This document shows positions 33,699 to 42,525 of a DNA stretch of 64,000 bases, piece after piece; position 1 is the first letter of the stretch, and each line of letters begins with the position of its first letter. A program made the translations under genes and the position numbers. Source of the DNA: Oscillatoria sp. FACHB-1406. GTDB taxonomy: Bacteria; Cyanobacteriota; Cyanobacteriia; Cyanobacteriales; Spirulinaceae. A model generated the notes under the pieces. It had not been told where the DNA came from and searched no databases. It was given only the letters and a program-made list of their open reading frames with translations. The DNA is taken from positions 62,001-126,000 of the forward strand of contig NZ_JACJSM010000007.1 in the NCBI RefSeq assembly GCF_014698145.1, written 5' to 3'.

Positions 33699-34376
33699 TT
33701 AAACATCGATTCCGCCATCAAGCCGCTTTAAGGAATGAGTCGCTGCTGCACGAACGCCAGCATTGGTATCTTTTGTTAAGAAAATGAGAGCGGAGCGACT
33801 TTTGGGAGTGGGCAAATTCCCCAGCGCTTCGGCAAGGCGCTGCCGTATCAGCCAATCTTCAGATGCAGCAAAGCGAAGGATTGCCTCGACAGCATCGATA
33901 GCTCCTATTTCCCCAATAGCAGAGATAGCTGCTTGCTGCAACAAAATTTCTTTGCTCTCGAGAGCTTGAAGCAAAAGTTGTTTGGCGCGGGAATCTTGGA
34001 GGTTGCCGAGAGAAACTGCCGCACTAAACCGGACGAGCCATTGGGTATCTTCGTAAAAAGCGCGCGCCAGCGGTTCAAAAGCGCGAATATCGCCGAGATA
34101 TCCGAGCGCTCCGGCGGCCTCAGCGCGAATGCCATAATCGGGATCGGTTTCGAGCAATTTAATCAGGAGCGGATAGCATTCTTCGGTGTGCTTTACGCCG
34201 AGGGCAAAAATTGCCATCGATCGCACCGGCAGCATTTCATCGTACAAAACTTTCTGAATCAGGGGAACCGCATCTCGAGCGGGAACGGTTTGCAACGCCG
34301 CCAGAGCCAATAAGCGATCGCGAGAATCGCTACTCTCGAGTTGGCGGGCGATCTCTTCTAATCCAATTTGAGTCAT
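33699..34376 (-). CDS. HEAT-repeat protein, NblB / phycobiliprotein-lyase-like
   Basis: 225 residues from the ATG at 34376 (MTQIGLEEIARQLESSDSRD); the ORF's earlier ATG adds nine residues that do not fit. The whole protein is a run of about six HEAT-like repeats (for example AVPLIQKVLYDEMLPVRSMA and QLLLQALESKEILLQQAAIS). Proteins of this size and repeat type in cyanobacteria include NblB, which detaches bilins during phycobilisome degradation, and the E/F-type bilin lyases. Without alignment I cannot tell which, and there is no phycobiliprotein gene nearby. Its leader overlaps no other gene; the TetR regulator is divergent. Confidence 0.75.
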   Translation of the reverse strand: MTQIGLEEIARQLESSDSRDRLLALAALQTVPARDAVPLIQKVLYDEMLPVRSMAIFALGVKHTEECYPLLIKLLETDPDYGIRAEAAGALGYLGDIRAFEPLARAFYEDTQWLVRFSAAVSLGNLQDSRAKQLLLQALESKEILLQQAAISAIGEIGAIDAVEAILRFAASEDWLIRQRLAEALGNLPTPKSRSALIFLTKDTNAGVRAAATHSLKRLDGGIDV

Positions 34377-34620
34377 GGCGACCTCCGGAATAAATATCAA
34401 CAATTGTAACGAATTTCTAAGGATTGGCGGCGCTCGGAAATCCGCCCTCAGTTGTTCGTCACCCGTTCGGTTGGCTTTGCCGCAGGTCTGAGTGCGCCCT
34501 CTCCCAAAGTTGGGTTAACCGGCTTAAAGCAGGAATTTTTGTGAAGCTTTTGGCACGATCCCCGATTCGTATATGAGAATGGCCTAACAGGCCTTTATTG
34601 CTTTCACGCCCTTAGCGCTT

Positions 34621-35250
34621 ATGCAACTGTTTCACCGACGACCCGCTGATGAAATACCAACGGAGGAAGATACGCGCACTCGCATTTTGAACGCTGCCTT
34701 AAAGTTGTTTGCCCGCCAAGGCTACGATGCAACCACAACTAAAGATTTAGCAGCAGCGGCGGGCGTGGCAGAAGGAACCCTGTTTCGACATTTTGTCAAT
34801 AAGAAAGCAATTTTGGTGGAAGTCGCAACGAAGGGATGGGTAGATATCCTCACCGATTTGCTGACGGAGTTGAGCGAGATGGGGAGTTACAAAGCAGTGG
34901 CGCAGGTGATGCGTCGGCGAATGTTGCGAATGTGGGAAAGCAGCGATTTGATGCGGGTCTGCTTTATGGAAGCGCAATTTCATCCCGAATTGCGCGATCG
35001 CATCCAGTTAGAAGTCATCACCAAAATGACCGACGTGGCGGAAGCCTTTTTCCAAACCGCAATGGATCGCGGGATTTATCGACGCACTAACCCAAAAATT
35101 GTCGCTCAAGTCTTTTTAGGGATGTTCGCGATCGCGGGCTTCTCCGATCGCACCATCATCAACCCCAACGCCTCCCCCCGAGAAATGCAAGAAATGGCTG
35201 AAGGCATTGCCGATATTTTTCTGCACGGAGTCCTCGCCAACGACGCTTAG
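34621..35250 (+). CDS. TetR/AcrR-family transcriptional regulator
   Basis: 209 residues. The N-terminal helix-turn-helix (about 17-63) reads TRTRILNAALKLFARQGYDA, then TKDLAAAAGVAEGTLFRHFV, an excellent TetR signature. The C-terminal ligand domain (about 75-209) is helical, with a conserved MFAIAGFSDRTI segment. TetR proteins usually repress a neighbour until a small molecule binds; here the divergent HEAT-protein gene (245 bases away) is the obvious candidate target, while the convergent downstream gene is 6 bases from its stop. The effector is unknown. Confidence 0.93.
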   Translation: MQLFHRRPADEIPTEEDTRTRILNAALKLFARQGYDATTTKDLAAAAGVAEGTLFRHFVNKKAILVEVATKGWVDILTDLLTELSEMGSYKAVAQVMRRRMLRMWESSDLMRVCFMEAQFHPELRDRIQLEVITKMTDVAEAFFQTAMDRGIYRRTNPKIVAQVFLGMFAIAGFSDRTIINPNASPREMQEMAEGIADIFLHGVLANDA

Positions 35251-35256
35251 CGTTCC

Positions 35257-35778
35257 TTAATAGCCCAGCGGCGCATTATTATTGGCCGGAGTTTCCTGCT
35301 TTTGCTCTTCGGGAGTCGGCTTCTGTTGCGATTGCACCGAAGCCGGATAAAGATAAATCGTTTGGCTGGGCGAGGGAAACACTAAACCCGTTTCCTTATT
35401 CTGGGCTTGTTTGGCTAGCTGATGCTTAAAAGTTTCATCAGCTGCTGTTAGGCTGCGCGTCTCTCGTTGCAACCGTTCCAGCGTTTGATACGCTTCGCTC
35501 CACTGCTGTTGGAGATAGACTGTTGCCGCGTAGAGTGCTAGCGCCGCACCAATTAAAGAAAACGCCACAACCGAAGAACCCCGCTGCAACAACACCAGTA
35601 TTTCTAGCAAAGGGGGTAGAGAACGCGCCGAAGTCGTTCGCGAAGGTTGGGAAGCCCCAGAAGCCGCTCGGGAACGATGCGCGCGCAAACCTTCTCTCAC
35701 TCGAGCCGTTTTGACAGGAGGCGACTTTTTGACTCTCGGTCGCCTTAAACCTCTCGGATCGCGGGGTGAAACAGACAT
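35257..35778 (-). CDS. Bitopic membrane protein with FtsL-like layout, unrecognised
   Basis: 173 residues. A very basic Arg/Ser-rich N-terminal region (1-60, RDPRGLRRPRVKKSPPVKTA) precedes a single membrane helix (about 68-88, SSVVAFSLIGAALALYAATV), then a short coiled coil (about 90-125, QWSEAYQTLERLQRETRSLT) and a Pro/Gln-rich tail. The order cytosolic basic tail, one helix, coiled coil is that of FtsL/FtsB-type division proteins, but the similarity is only in layout. No signal peptide. Convergent with the TetR gene. I do not assign a function. Confidence 0.7.
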   Translation of the reverse strand: MSVSPRDPRGLRRPRVKKSPPVKTARVREGLRAHRSRAASGASQPSRTTSARSLPPLLEILVLLQRGSSVVAFSLIGAALALYAATVYLQQQWSEAYQTLERLQRETRSLTAADETFKHQLAKQAQNKETGLVFPSPSQTIYLYPASVQSQQKPTPEEQKQETPANNNAPLGY

Positions 35779-35945
35779 AAGCAGTTAAACATACAGCCAA
35801 TTGCGATACAATCCTAACATTCAATGCTCGCTAGCCACTTTTGACCCGAACTAAATGGACGGATTTCACCCAAGCCATCCTTCAATTTTTGTGCTAATGT
35901 TGCAAAAGTAAATACAACCTAACAGTTCTTTACAGGAGCAATTAA

Positions 35946-36068
35946 ATGACTAAGAAATTTTTAACTTTAGCTTGCCTTTTTGCTTTAGCTCTGCCTTTAG
36001 TCGCTTGCGGCGGTGGGGATAAGGCTCCTAGTGAATCGCCGGCTTCTCCGACTGAATCGCCCTCGTAA
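35946..36068 (+). CDS. Very small lipoprotein
   Basis: A 40-residue peptide: a Lys-start signal (MTKKFLTLACLFALALPLVA), then the lipobox cysteine (LVACGGG), then a mature part of about 20 residues rich in Pro, Ser, Glu and Thr (ESPASPTESPS). ACAGGAGCAATT gives a ribosome binding site 7 bases before the ATG. Such mini-lipoproteins are common in cyanobacterial genomes and have no known role. It would be anchored in the membrane with an almost disordered extracytoplasmic peptide. A strong hairpin follows at 36120. Confidence 0.75.
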   Translation: MTKKFLTLACLFALALPLVACGGGDKAPSESPASPTESPS

Positions 36069-36119
36069 TAACTAGGAATTGCCAAGCGTTTTTCTAGCCA
36101 TTCTCTAAAATATTAAATT

Positions 36120-36146
36120 GGGCTTTGCTCCATGCAAGCAAAGCCC
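36120..36146 (+). terminator. Hairpin between the mini-lipoprotein and ycf35
   Basis: GGGCTTTGC and GCAAAGCCC form a perfect 9-base stem with a 9-base loop. The two flanking genes converge, so it could serve either or both. Confidence 0.6.
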
Positions 36147-36238
36147 GACTACTTGCCAATCTTAAATTTGAAATTTGGCAGAAAAAAGGGGTTAACCTTA
36201 CCAGGTCAACCCGCAAGCTTGGGAACGCGCATCGATCG

Positions 36239-36592
36239 CTACTGCTGCACAACCAGCTTAACGTTAGCATTTTGCAAACCGCGTTGCTTCACTTCTGCCA
36301 GGGTTTTATTAACAGCGTATTTTTGGTTGATCGAATTGATCAATTCGGTTTGATTGTGCTTCTTGGCAACGCCCCAGAGATCGGCGATTAAATCGTAAGT
36401 GCCGTCGCTGTTGCAGGACCAGCCGAGATCGTATTCGCCATCGAGAACGGCAACCAAATCGGCACGGACGCGCTGACCGTTGTAGCCGCGCACATCAGCG
36501 CTGGACTTGGTGGAGATGCCGAGGTCTTGCAAAGAAGCCTTGAGGATTTCGACATCGGTGATTTTGGTACGGAGGGTGCTAAAGTGAGACAT
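36239..36592 (-). CDS. ycf35: Ycf35 homologue (DUF1257)
   Basis: 117 residues from the ATG at 36592 (MSHFSTLRTKITDVEILKAS). The longer upstream open frame has no family match, so this start is clear. The protein covers the whole Ycf35/DUF1257 family, with the conserved segments DLGISTKSSADVRGYNGQRV and YDLGWSCNSDGTYDLIADLW. Ycf35 is encoded on red-algal plastid genomes and in cyanobacteria; its function is not established. It lies directly downstream of ycf46 in the same direction, and the linkage of the two genes supports a shared role. A short hairpin-rich gap separates them. Confidence 0.9.
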   Translation of the reverse strand: MSHFSTLRTKITDVEILKASLQDLGISTKSSADVRGYNGQRVRADLVAVLDGEYDLGWSCNSDGTYDLIADLWGVAKKHNQTELINSINQKYAVNKTLAEVKQRGLQNANVKLVVQQ

Positions 36593-36735
36593 TATTGGAT
36601 TTCCTCTTAACTCTAAAACGACAGTTGTTGGTTTGGGTTTGCCGCTAACTTGGGGAAAAGCGGCGTTTTGGGTTGTGCTGCTAGCAATCGATTTGCTAGC
36701 CTTAGCCCCCGTATCGCTACGGGAGAAAGCCTGTT

Positions 36736-38253
36736 TTACGATTCCAATTGCAGGTATTCTGCAATGGCGGCGGCGGCAGGTCGGGCGCGTTGCCTTGCCC
36801 AATCTCTCAGGGCAGTGACCTGTTCCATCATCGTGCGGGACAGAGGGAGTGTGGCTTTGAGAGCGGCGATGATGTCTAGCTGCGTGAATTCGCGTTCTTG
36901 CGCGAAAGCTTCGTACATGGCAGCGACAATCGCTTGCTCTATCTCTGCACCGGAAAATCCGTCGGACATATTGGCAAGCTGATGTAAATCGAAGCGAGAT
37001 ATTTCATTGCGTCGCTTGCCAAGGTGAATTTGGAAAATCTGTTGGCGTTCTTCAGTGGTCGGTAAATCAACGAAGAAGATTTCGTCGAAACGTCCTTTGC
37101 GTAAAAACTCTCCAGGAAGCCGCTCGATGCGGTTTGCGGTTGCCATGACGAACACGGGAGAGGTTTTTTCTTGCATCCAAGTCAGGAAGGAACCGAAGAT
37201 GCGGCTACTCGTACCGCCGTCGGAATCAGCAGAACCCGTACCGCCTGCAAAGGCTTTGTCGAGTTCGTCGATGAAGAGGATAACGGGGGAGATCGATTCG
37301 GCTGTTTTGAGCGCGTTCCGCAGGTTGGCTTCCGATCGCCCGACCATCGAACCATCGTAGACTCGACCCATATCTAAACGCAGGAGGGGCAATCCCCACA
37401 GACGCGCTGTAGTTTTGGCGATTAAGGATTTACCGCAACCCGGTACGCCGAGGATTAACATCCCCTTGGGCTGGGGCAAGCCATATTCTCTGGCGCGCTC
37501 GGTGAAGGCGTTTGAGCGCTGCTTCAACCAGCGTTTTAATTCTTCTAAGCCGCCGACGGAAGCAAGGGTTTCGTCTTCTTCGATATATTCGAGGATGCCG
37601 TTGCGACGAATGAGTTGCTTTTTCTCGGAGAGGACGATTTCAACTTCTTCTTCAGTGAGACGACCCGTCTTGACGCAAGCTTTTCGATAAACTTTTTCGG
37701 CTTCGTCTTTGGTTAAGCCGAGGGCAGCTTTAAGGAGTTTTTCCCGCGTGTCGGTGGTCGTGCGCTGCTTGTTTCTGACGCGATCGAGTTGTTTGGATAG
37801 CACCCGGTCTAATTCGTTGAGATTGGGAAGGGCAAAGTCTAAGACGACCACTTCTTTTTCCAATTCAATCGGGATTTGCTGAACCGGCGACATCAGAATA
37901 ATAATTTTTTCGGTTCCTTTAAAGCTCGCGATCGCATCTCTTAACCAACGAGTGGTTGCAGGCGCGTCGATAAAGGGGTGCAAATCTTTAAAGATAAATA
38001 TACCCGGTTCTCGATGCTGCACGACCCATTGGATGGCAGCTTCGGGCGAAACAGTGTTGTGCTGGGTAACGCTGCGGGGTTGGCCGTGTTCGACTAAACC
38101 GTGAGTGACAGTCCAGACGAAGACTCGACGTTGTTGGGTTTTGGCTTTGGCAATCTCGTCGGCGATCGCCTGTTCCGCTCTTTCCTCTTCAGACGTGACG
38201 AGGTAAATCAGGGGATATTGAGCTTGAATGAGAATACTTAGCTCTTCTTTCAT
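36736..38253 (-). CDS. ycf46: Ycf46-type AAA+ ATPase
   Basis: 505 residues. The N-terminal third (1-170) is family-specific; the AAA+ module (about 230-440) has Walker A GVPGCGKS, Walker B ILFIDELDKAF and a downstream arginine region FLRKGRFDEIFFVDLP with sensor residues, typical of the Ycf46 subfamily related to FtsH/Cdc48-type ATPases. The initiator region MKEELSILIQAQYPLIYLVT is conserved in this family. In cyanobacteria Ycf46 is linked to adaptation to low inorganic carbon in published work on Synechocystis; I cannot verify that from sequence. Genetically linked to ycf35, with no shared overlap. Confidence 0.93.
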   Translation of the reverse strand: MKEELSILIQAQYPLIYLVTSEEERAEQAIADEIAKAKTQQRRVFVWTVTHGLVEHGQPRSVTQHNTVSPEAAIQWVVQHREPGIFIFKDLHPFIDAPATTRWLRDAIASFKGTEKIIILMSPVQQIPIELEKEVVVLDFALPNLNELDRVLSKQLDRVRNKQRTTTDTREKLLKAALGLTKDEAEKVYRKACVKTGRLTEEEVEIVLSEKKQLIRRNGILEYIEEDETLASVGGLEELKRWLKQRSNAFTERAREYGLPQPKGMLILGVPGCGKSLIAKTTARLWGLPLLRLDMGRVYDGSMVGRSEANLRNALKTAESISPVILFIDELDKAFAGGTGSADSDGGTSSRIFGSFLTWMQEKTSPVFVMATANRIERLPGEFLRKGRFDEIFFVDLPTTEERQQIFQIHLGKRRNEISRFDLHQLANMSDGFSGAEIEQAIVAAMYEAFAQEREFTQLDIIAALKATLPLSRTMMEQVTALRDWARQRARPAAAAIAEYLQLES

Positions 38254-38318
38254 GACTATCGACCTAGCGTTGAATACGGCACAATCCCTAACCTCGTTGC
38301 TAGATTTCGGCCTTCGAT

Positions 38319-38675
38319 TTAGCTGGTTAACAAGGGAACCAATTCTTCCGAAGCATCCGAGCTAGCACTGACTGTTTCTTCTCGAACTTTGGGGGGTTGG
38401 ACTTCCTCAGACAAGACACCCGGTTGATTTTTGAGGGAAATCAATTCGCCATCCCGCTCGATTATGGGGCTATGGCATTCCGGACAGGCATATACCCGAT
38501 GCGTCCTCCCGTGGGCGGGTTCTGCTTCTTCGACCACTTCAGGATTTTGGAGGTAGAACTGGATAGCTCTCTCGACCATTGACGACATCGATTCGGCATC
38601 TACTGCTGCTCGAATTTTTAGCTGTCGATGAATTCCTGGTGGAAGATAAACTGTGACCTTCTGCTTGTCTTGCAT
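38319..38675 (-). CDS. Ribbon-helix-helix (CopG-like) protein with a CxxC knuckle
   Basis: 118 residues. The N-terminal part (about 5-45) has the ribbon-helix-helix layout: a short beta strand KVTVYLPP followed by GIHRQLKIRAAVDAESMSSM. A central short knuckle (YACPECHSPI) could bind metal through two cysteines and a nearby histidine. The last 40 residues are Ser/Glu-rich and disordered. Proteins of this form are small DNA-binding regulators, often self-regulating. It lies upstream of the ycf46 gene and in the same direction (65 bases), so it may be in its transcript; I see no toxin partner. Confidence 0.75.
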   Translation of the reverse strand: MQDKQKVTVYLPPGIHRQLKIRAAVDAESMSSMVERAIQFYLQNPEVVEEAEPAHGRTHRVYACPECHSPIIERDGELISLKNQPGVLSEEVQPPKVREETVSASSDASEELVPLLTS

Positions 38676-38779
38676 TTCTCTTACTAAGTGTTCTACCCGG
38701 GTATGCTATGCAAGCTTACTGGGTTTACTAGGGGCTGTCAAGACAGTAAGCTGCTATGACGGCAATATTGTTACATTAG

Positions 38780-40204
38780 TTAATAATTGGACTGCCAAAG
38801 GGCGATCGCGCCGTCGGCAGAACTGCTGGTAAGGCGCTTACCATCAGGGCTAAAGGTAATAGCAAGAACCCGCTGGCGATGACCCGATAGCGTACAAAGT
38901 TCTCGCTCGCTCGGAAGCTGCCATAGTTTTACGGTATTATCCCAACTGCCCGTTGCCAGGAGAGTGCCATCGTTATTAAATGTAATGGTGGAAACGCGAT
39001 CGCGATGTCCGGTTAGCACGTGCGGTTCTGGACGCTCGAGATTCCACAACTGAATCGCGCGATCGAGTCCCCCCGTCGCAATGGTTTTTCCGTCTGGGGA
39101 GTAGGCAATGCTTAAAATTCCGGAATTCCCCCGCAGAGAACGAATCAGCTTTCCCGTTTCGAGATCGCGAATTCTCAGCGACTTTTCCCAACCGCCACTC
39201 GCAAAGCTTTTTCCGTCCGGACTTATGGCGATCGCGCAAACCTCCGCCCCATAGCCCTTGAGATCGGCTCGAATCCTTCCCGTTGCGACCTCCCAGAGCT
39301 TAACAGTTTTATCGGCACTACCGCTGATTAAGGCGCGATTGTCCGGAGTCAAAGCGATCGCCGTAACCTTATCGGTATGTCCGCTAGAACGCCCGCCAAA
39401 AGAACGAATGGGCGATCGCGACTTTAAATCCCAAAGCTTAATCATTCCATCCGCGCTTCCACTCACCAAAAATTGCCCGTTGGCACTGAAAGCAAGGCTA
39501 TAGAGGGGTTTTCCAGTATCTCGAAACGTACAAAGATTTTGTCCAGTCTTTACCTGACAGAGCTTTATCGTGCCATCACTACTGGCGATCGCGAAAATAT
39601 GCCCTCGAGGGTGAATGGCGATCGCGTCAACCGTTCCCCGATGGGTGCAGAAAAGGCGCACCTGCCTCCAAAGTGACGGATTTGCCTGAGACGAGGGTTC
39701 GGGGGCAGAAGTTGAGGAAGATTGACACTGGAGTTTTAATTCGGCAGCTTTGCAAAAATCAGCTTCTGCCCGGTTTTGATAGCCCAGCTTTTCGTTGAGA
39801 AAGCCGCGATATTGGTAAGCTTGAATGTATTGCGGGTTGAGGTGAAGGGCGGCAGTGAAATCAGCGATCGCCTCTAATAGGTTTCCCGCTTCTGCATTAG
39901 CAACGCCCCAGTTATAACATTCCTCCGGTGAAGTTGGGCGGGTTGAAGCTCTGGTGGACTTCCCACTCGTTTCGTTGCCAGCACTCCGCGCGGAGAAGTT
40001 CCCCTCCAAACCGCTTCTAAGATATTCATACGCCTCGGCAATCTGCTTGAACTTCTCCTCTGCTTGTTGCTTCAATACTTCGTCACCAACAAAAAGATCC
40101 GGATGCCAAGTACGGGCGAGTTGGCGATACGCTTGCTTAATCGCTTCGGGCGATGCGCCCGCTTTAAGTCCTAAAATCGCATAATAACGGTCGAGAGACT
40201 TCAT
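38780..40204 (-). CDS. J-domain / TPR / WD40 protein
   Basis: 474 residues. A DnaJ J domain at 1-65 has the HPD tripeptide (TWHPDLF, near 34-36) needed to stimulate Hsp70. Two or three TPR-like helices follow (about 90-150, [20 protein letters not shown]). The rest (about 180-474) is a seven-bladed WD40 propeller, with repeats ending in LWD/LWQ-type dipeptides ([50 protein letters not shown]). It probably recruits Hsp70 to a particular client complex. The upstream gap to the FAD enzyme is short and the two genes are divergent. Confidence 0.9.
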   Translation of the reverse strand: MKSLDRYYAILGLKAGASPEAIKQAYRQLARTWHPDLFVGDEVLKQQAEEKFKQIAEAYEYLRSGLEGNFSARSAGNETSGKSTRASTRPTSPEECYNWGVANAEAGNLLEAIADFTAALHLNPQYIQAYQYRGFLNEKLGYQNRAEADFCKAAELKLQCQSSSTSAPEPSSQANPSLWRQVRLFCTHRGTVDAIAIHPRGHIFAIASSDGTIKLCQVKTGQNLCTFRDTGKPLYSLAFSANGQFLVSGSADGMIKLWDLKSRSPIRSFGGRSSGHTDKVTAIALTPDNRALISGSADKTVKLWEVATGRIRADLKGYGAEVCAIAISPDGKSFASGGWEKSLRIRDLETGKLIRSLRGNSGILSIAYSPDGKTIATGGLDRAIQLWNLERPEPHVLTGHRDRVSTITFNNDGTLLATGSWDNTVKLWQLPSERELCTLSGHRQRVLAITFSPDGKRLTSSSADGAIALWQSNY

Positions 40205-40252
40205 CTTAATTGTTGTGCTGTCCGGTTCCTACTCAATGTACCCAAACAAGCA

Positions 40253-41425
40253 ATGTCGCGAATTCATCCTAACCGCAGCCCTCATTTAGTCCTCATCGGA
40301 GGCGGACACAGCCACGCGATCGCGCTAAAATTACTCGCAACTCATCCCATCCCCAACCTGCGCCTTACTCTCATTAGCGATGTCACCCACACGCCTTATT
40401 CCGGGATGCTACCCGGTTATATCGCTGGGTTTTACAGCTACGAGGAAACCCATATCGATTTGCCCCCTTTGGCTGAGTTGGCGGGAGCGGAATTTATACA
40501 CGATCGCGCCGTTGGTTTAGACTTAGAACGAAAATGCGTTATCTGTGACGAAAGCAGCCCTATTCCCTTCGACTACTTATCAATTGATATTGGCAGCACG
40601 CCCGCCCGCAATACCGTCCCTGGTGCAGCAGAATATACAACCCCCATTAAACCCGTCCCCGAGTTTTTACAAGTTTGGCAGCAAATCGAAGCAACAGTAA
40701 CGCAACATCCCGATTCTCCCCTAACCTTGGCGATTGTTGGCGGTGGGGCGGGCGGCGTAGAACTCGCGCTTAACGTACAAGCGAACTTACAACGACGTTA
40801 CCAAGCCGCAGGACAACCCAAGGAAAATTTGACTCTACATTTATTTCATCGCGACGAACGACTGTTAAGCGGTCATAATGCTTGGGTGAGTCGAAGGTTA
40901 GAAAAAATTTTGCGCGATCGCGGCGCGATTGTTCATTTGGGCGAAAATGTCAAGGAAGTTTTGCCCGATTGCCTCATCTGCGAATCGGGATTGAAGGTAA
41001 AATGCGATCGCGTCGGAACAAGCATCTTTTGGGTAACGCAAGCTTCCGCACCGCCTTGGATTGCCGCTTCCGGACTCGCCACCGACGAACGCGGGTTCAT
41101 TTTAATCAGCGAAACGCTTCAATCGGTTTCTCATCCCTTTATTTTTGCAACCGGAGATATTGCGACGATGCGCGAACATCCGCGTCCGAAAGCGGGAGTT
41201 TTCGCCGTGCGTCAGGGGAAACCATTATATAAGAATGTTCAACGGTTAGCTGCGGGAAAATCGCTTTTAAAATATGTGCCGCAACGGAATTATTTAGCTT
41301 TAATTGGAACGGGGGATAAAAGTGCGATCGCGTCTTGGGGAAGATTGGGCTGGCAATCTCCCTTACTGTGGCGTTGGAAAGACGCGATCGACCGTAAATT
41401 CATGCAACAATTTCACGAAGAATAG
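40253..41425 (+). CDS. FAD-dependent NAD(P)H oxidoreductase, SelD-fusion N-terminal type, without SelD
   Basis: 390 residues. FAD-binding motif VLIGGGHSHAIAL at 13-25 and second nucleotide motif IVGGGAGGVELAL at about 161-173; FATGDIA closes the FAD site near 300. It has the features of the pyridine nucleotide-disulfide oxidoreductase family that in many cyanobacteria is the N-terminal half of a fusion with selenide, water dikinase (SelD). Here the coding sequence ends after the oxidoreductase (KFMQQFHEE, stop) and the next gene, 2 bases later, is a glycosyltransferase, so no SelD part follows. A type II NADH dehydrogenase-like quinone reductase role is possible. Confidence 0.82.
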   Translation: MSRIHPNRSPHLVLIGGGHSHAIALKLLATHPIPNLRLTLISDVTHTPYSGMLPGYIAGFYSYEETHIDLPPLAELAGAEFIHDRAVGLDLERKCVICDESSPIPFDYLSIDIGSTPARNTVPGAAEYTTPIKPVPEFLQVWQQIEATVTQHPDSPLTLAIVGGGAGGVELALNVQANLQRRYQAAGQPKENLTLHLFHRDERLLSGHNAWVSRRLEKILRDRGAIVHLGENVKEVLPDCLICESGLKVKCDRVGTSIFWVTQASAPPWIAASGLATDERGFILISETLQSVSHPFIFATGDIATMREHPRPKAGVFAVRQGKPLYKNVQRLAAGKSLLKYVPQRNYLALIGTGDKSAIASWGRLGWQSPLLWRWKDAIDRKFMQQFHEE

Positions 41426-41427
41426 AA

Positions 41428-42435
41428 ATGCCCAAAGCCTATCCCCCTCTAAACCTGCCCCCGATTGTCTTTTACTTGCCAAAAGAAGCCGACTTACATG
41501 AAGAGTTGCCAACCCATAGCGAAACTTTTTGGCAAGGGTTTAATCGTGGCATTTATTGCTGGACATTAAAAACTTATCTCTACCTAAAAGAGCGAGATTT
41601 TCCCTGCCAACTCAGTGCAGCATTCCCTTCTGAAGGGATTGTTTTAGCCCATCGAGACTGTTTGCCCGATACTTTGCCCTCTCCCTCTCCAAATTTGCTT
41701 CTCATTTGCTTAAAAGCCGAGCGAGATCCGCACCCTGCCGCTCGAATTCATATCGTCCAGAATCCTCAAGAATGCCGTACTTTAAGCTCGATTTGGAATC
41801 CTCACTTTATTCCCCTTTGGCACCAACAAGGTTTATTGCCTCGAGATCCAGAACGGGGCGATCGCTTTGAAAATATTGCTTTCTTCGGCAATCCCCGAAA
41901 TTTATCCGCAGAGTTTCACCAACAAGCTTGGATTGAAGATCTCAAAAATTTAGGGTTGAACTGGTTTGTTAAATCCTCCGATTGTTGGCATGATTATCGA
42001 GACATTGATGCAACTTTTTCCGTCAGAAGCTTAAAAAACAAGAAATTCTCGAGTAAACCGGCAACCAAGCTATACAATAGCTGGTTAGCCGGAGTTCCTG
42101 CAATATTGGGGCGAGAATCGGCGTTTCGTGCCGAGAGAAAAAGCGAGTTAGATTATGTAGAAATAAAGTCCTATTCCGAAGCGATCGCTGCCCTAACACA
42201 CTTGCGAGAGAATCCAGAATTGCGACGTGCAATGATCGAGCGGGGGAAGTTACGATCTCAAGAATTTCTCCCCGAAAACATTGTGCATCGCTGGGAAAGC
42301 TTTCTGTTGGAAACTGCCGTTCCCGCATATCAGCACTGGCAAACTTTAAGTTCTTTTCAGCGCAAAAAATTGTATAGAGAATCTTTTGTGCGCCTTAAAG
42401 CAATGCGCCTGCGAGCGCGCTTCACGGAGGAATAA
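41428..42435 (+). CDS. Glycosyltransferase, family 1-like, cyanobacterial
   Basis: 335 residues; starts 2 bases after the FAD oxidoreductase, so probably co-translated. The C-terminal part has the acceptor/nucleotide-sugar pattern YNSWLAGVPAILGRESAFR (about 220-238), followed by YVEIKSYSEAIAALTHLREN, which is the classic end of a GT-B domain. The N-terminal half lacks the DXD motif and the first Rossmann fold is poorly conserved, but a nucleotide-sugar binding fold is plausible. Sugar and acceptor unknown. No signal peptide or membrane segment. It might build a cell-surface glycan. Confidence 0.75.
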   Translation: MPKAYPPLNLPPIVFYLPKEADLHEELPTHSETFWQGFNRGIYCWTLKTYLYLKERDFPCQLSAAFPSEGIVLAHRDCLPDTLPSPSPNLLLICLKAERDPHPAARIHIVQNPQECRTLSSIWNPHFIPLWHQQGLLPRDPERGDRFENIAFFGNPRNLSAEFHQQAWIEDLKNLGLNWFVKSSDCWHDYRDIDATFSVRSLKNKKFSSKPATKLYNSWLAGVPAILGRESAFRAERKSELDYVEIKSYSEAIAALTHLRENPELRRAMIERGKLRSQEFLPENIVHRWESFLLETAVPAYQHWQTLSSFQRKKLYRESFVRLKAMRLRARFTEE

Positions 42436-42525
42436 AGCTTCCAGCTTAGGATAAGCTAAGAACTTCAGGCTCCGTCGAACTCACGTTAACATAGTAAGAG
42501 TCAATGCGCGATCGCACCTCCTGCC

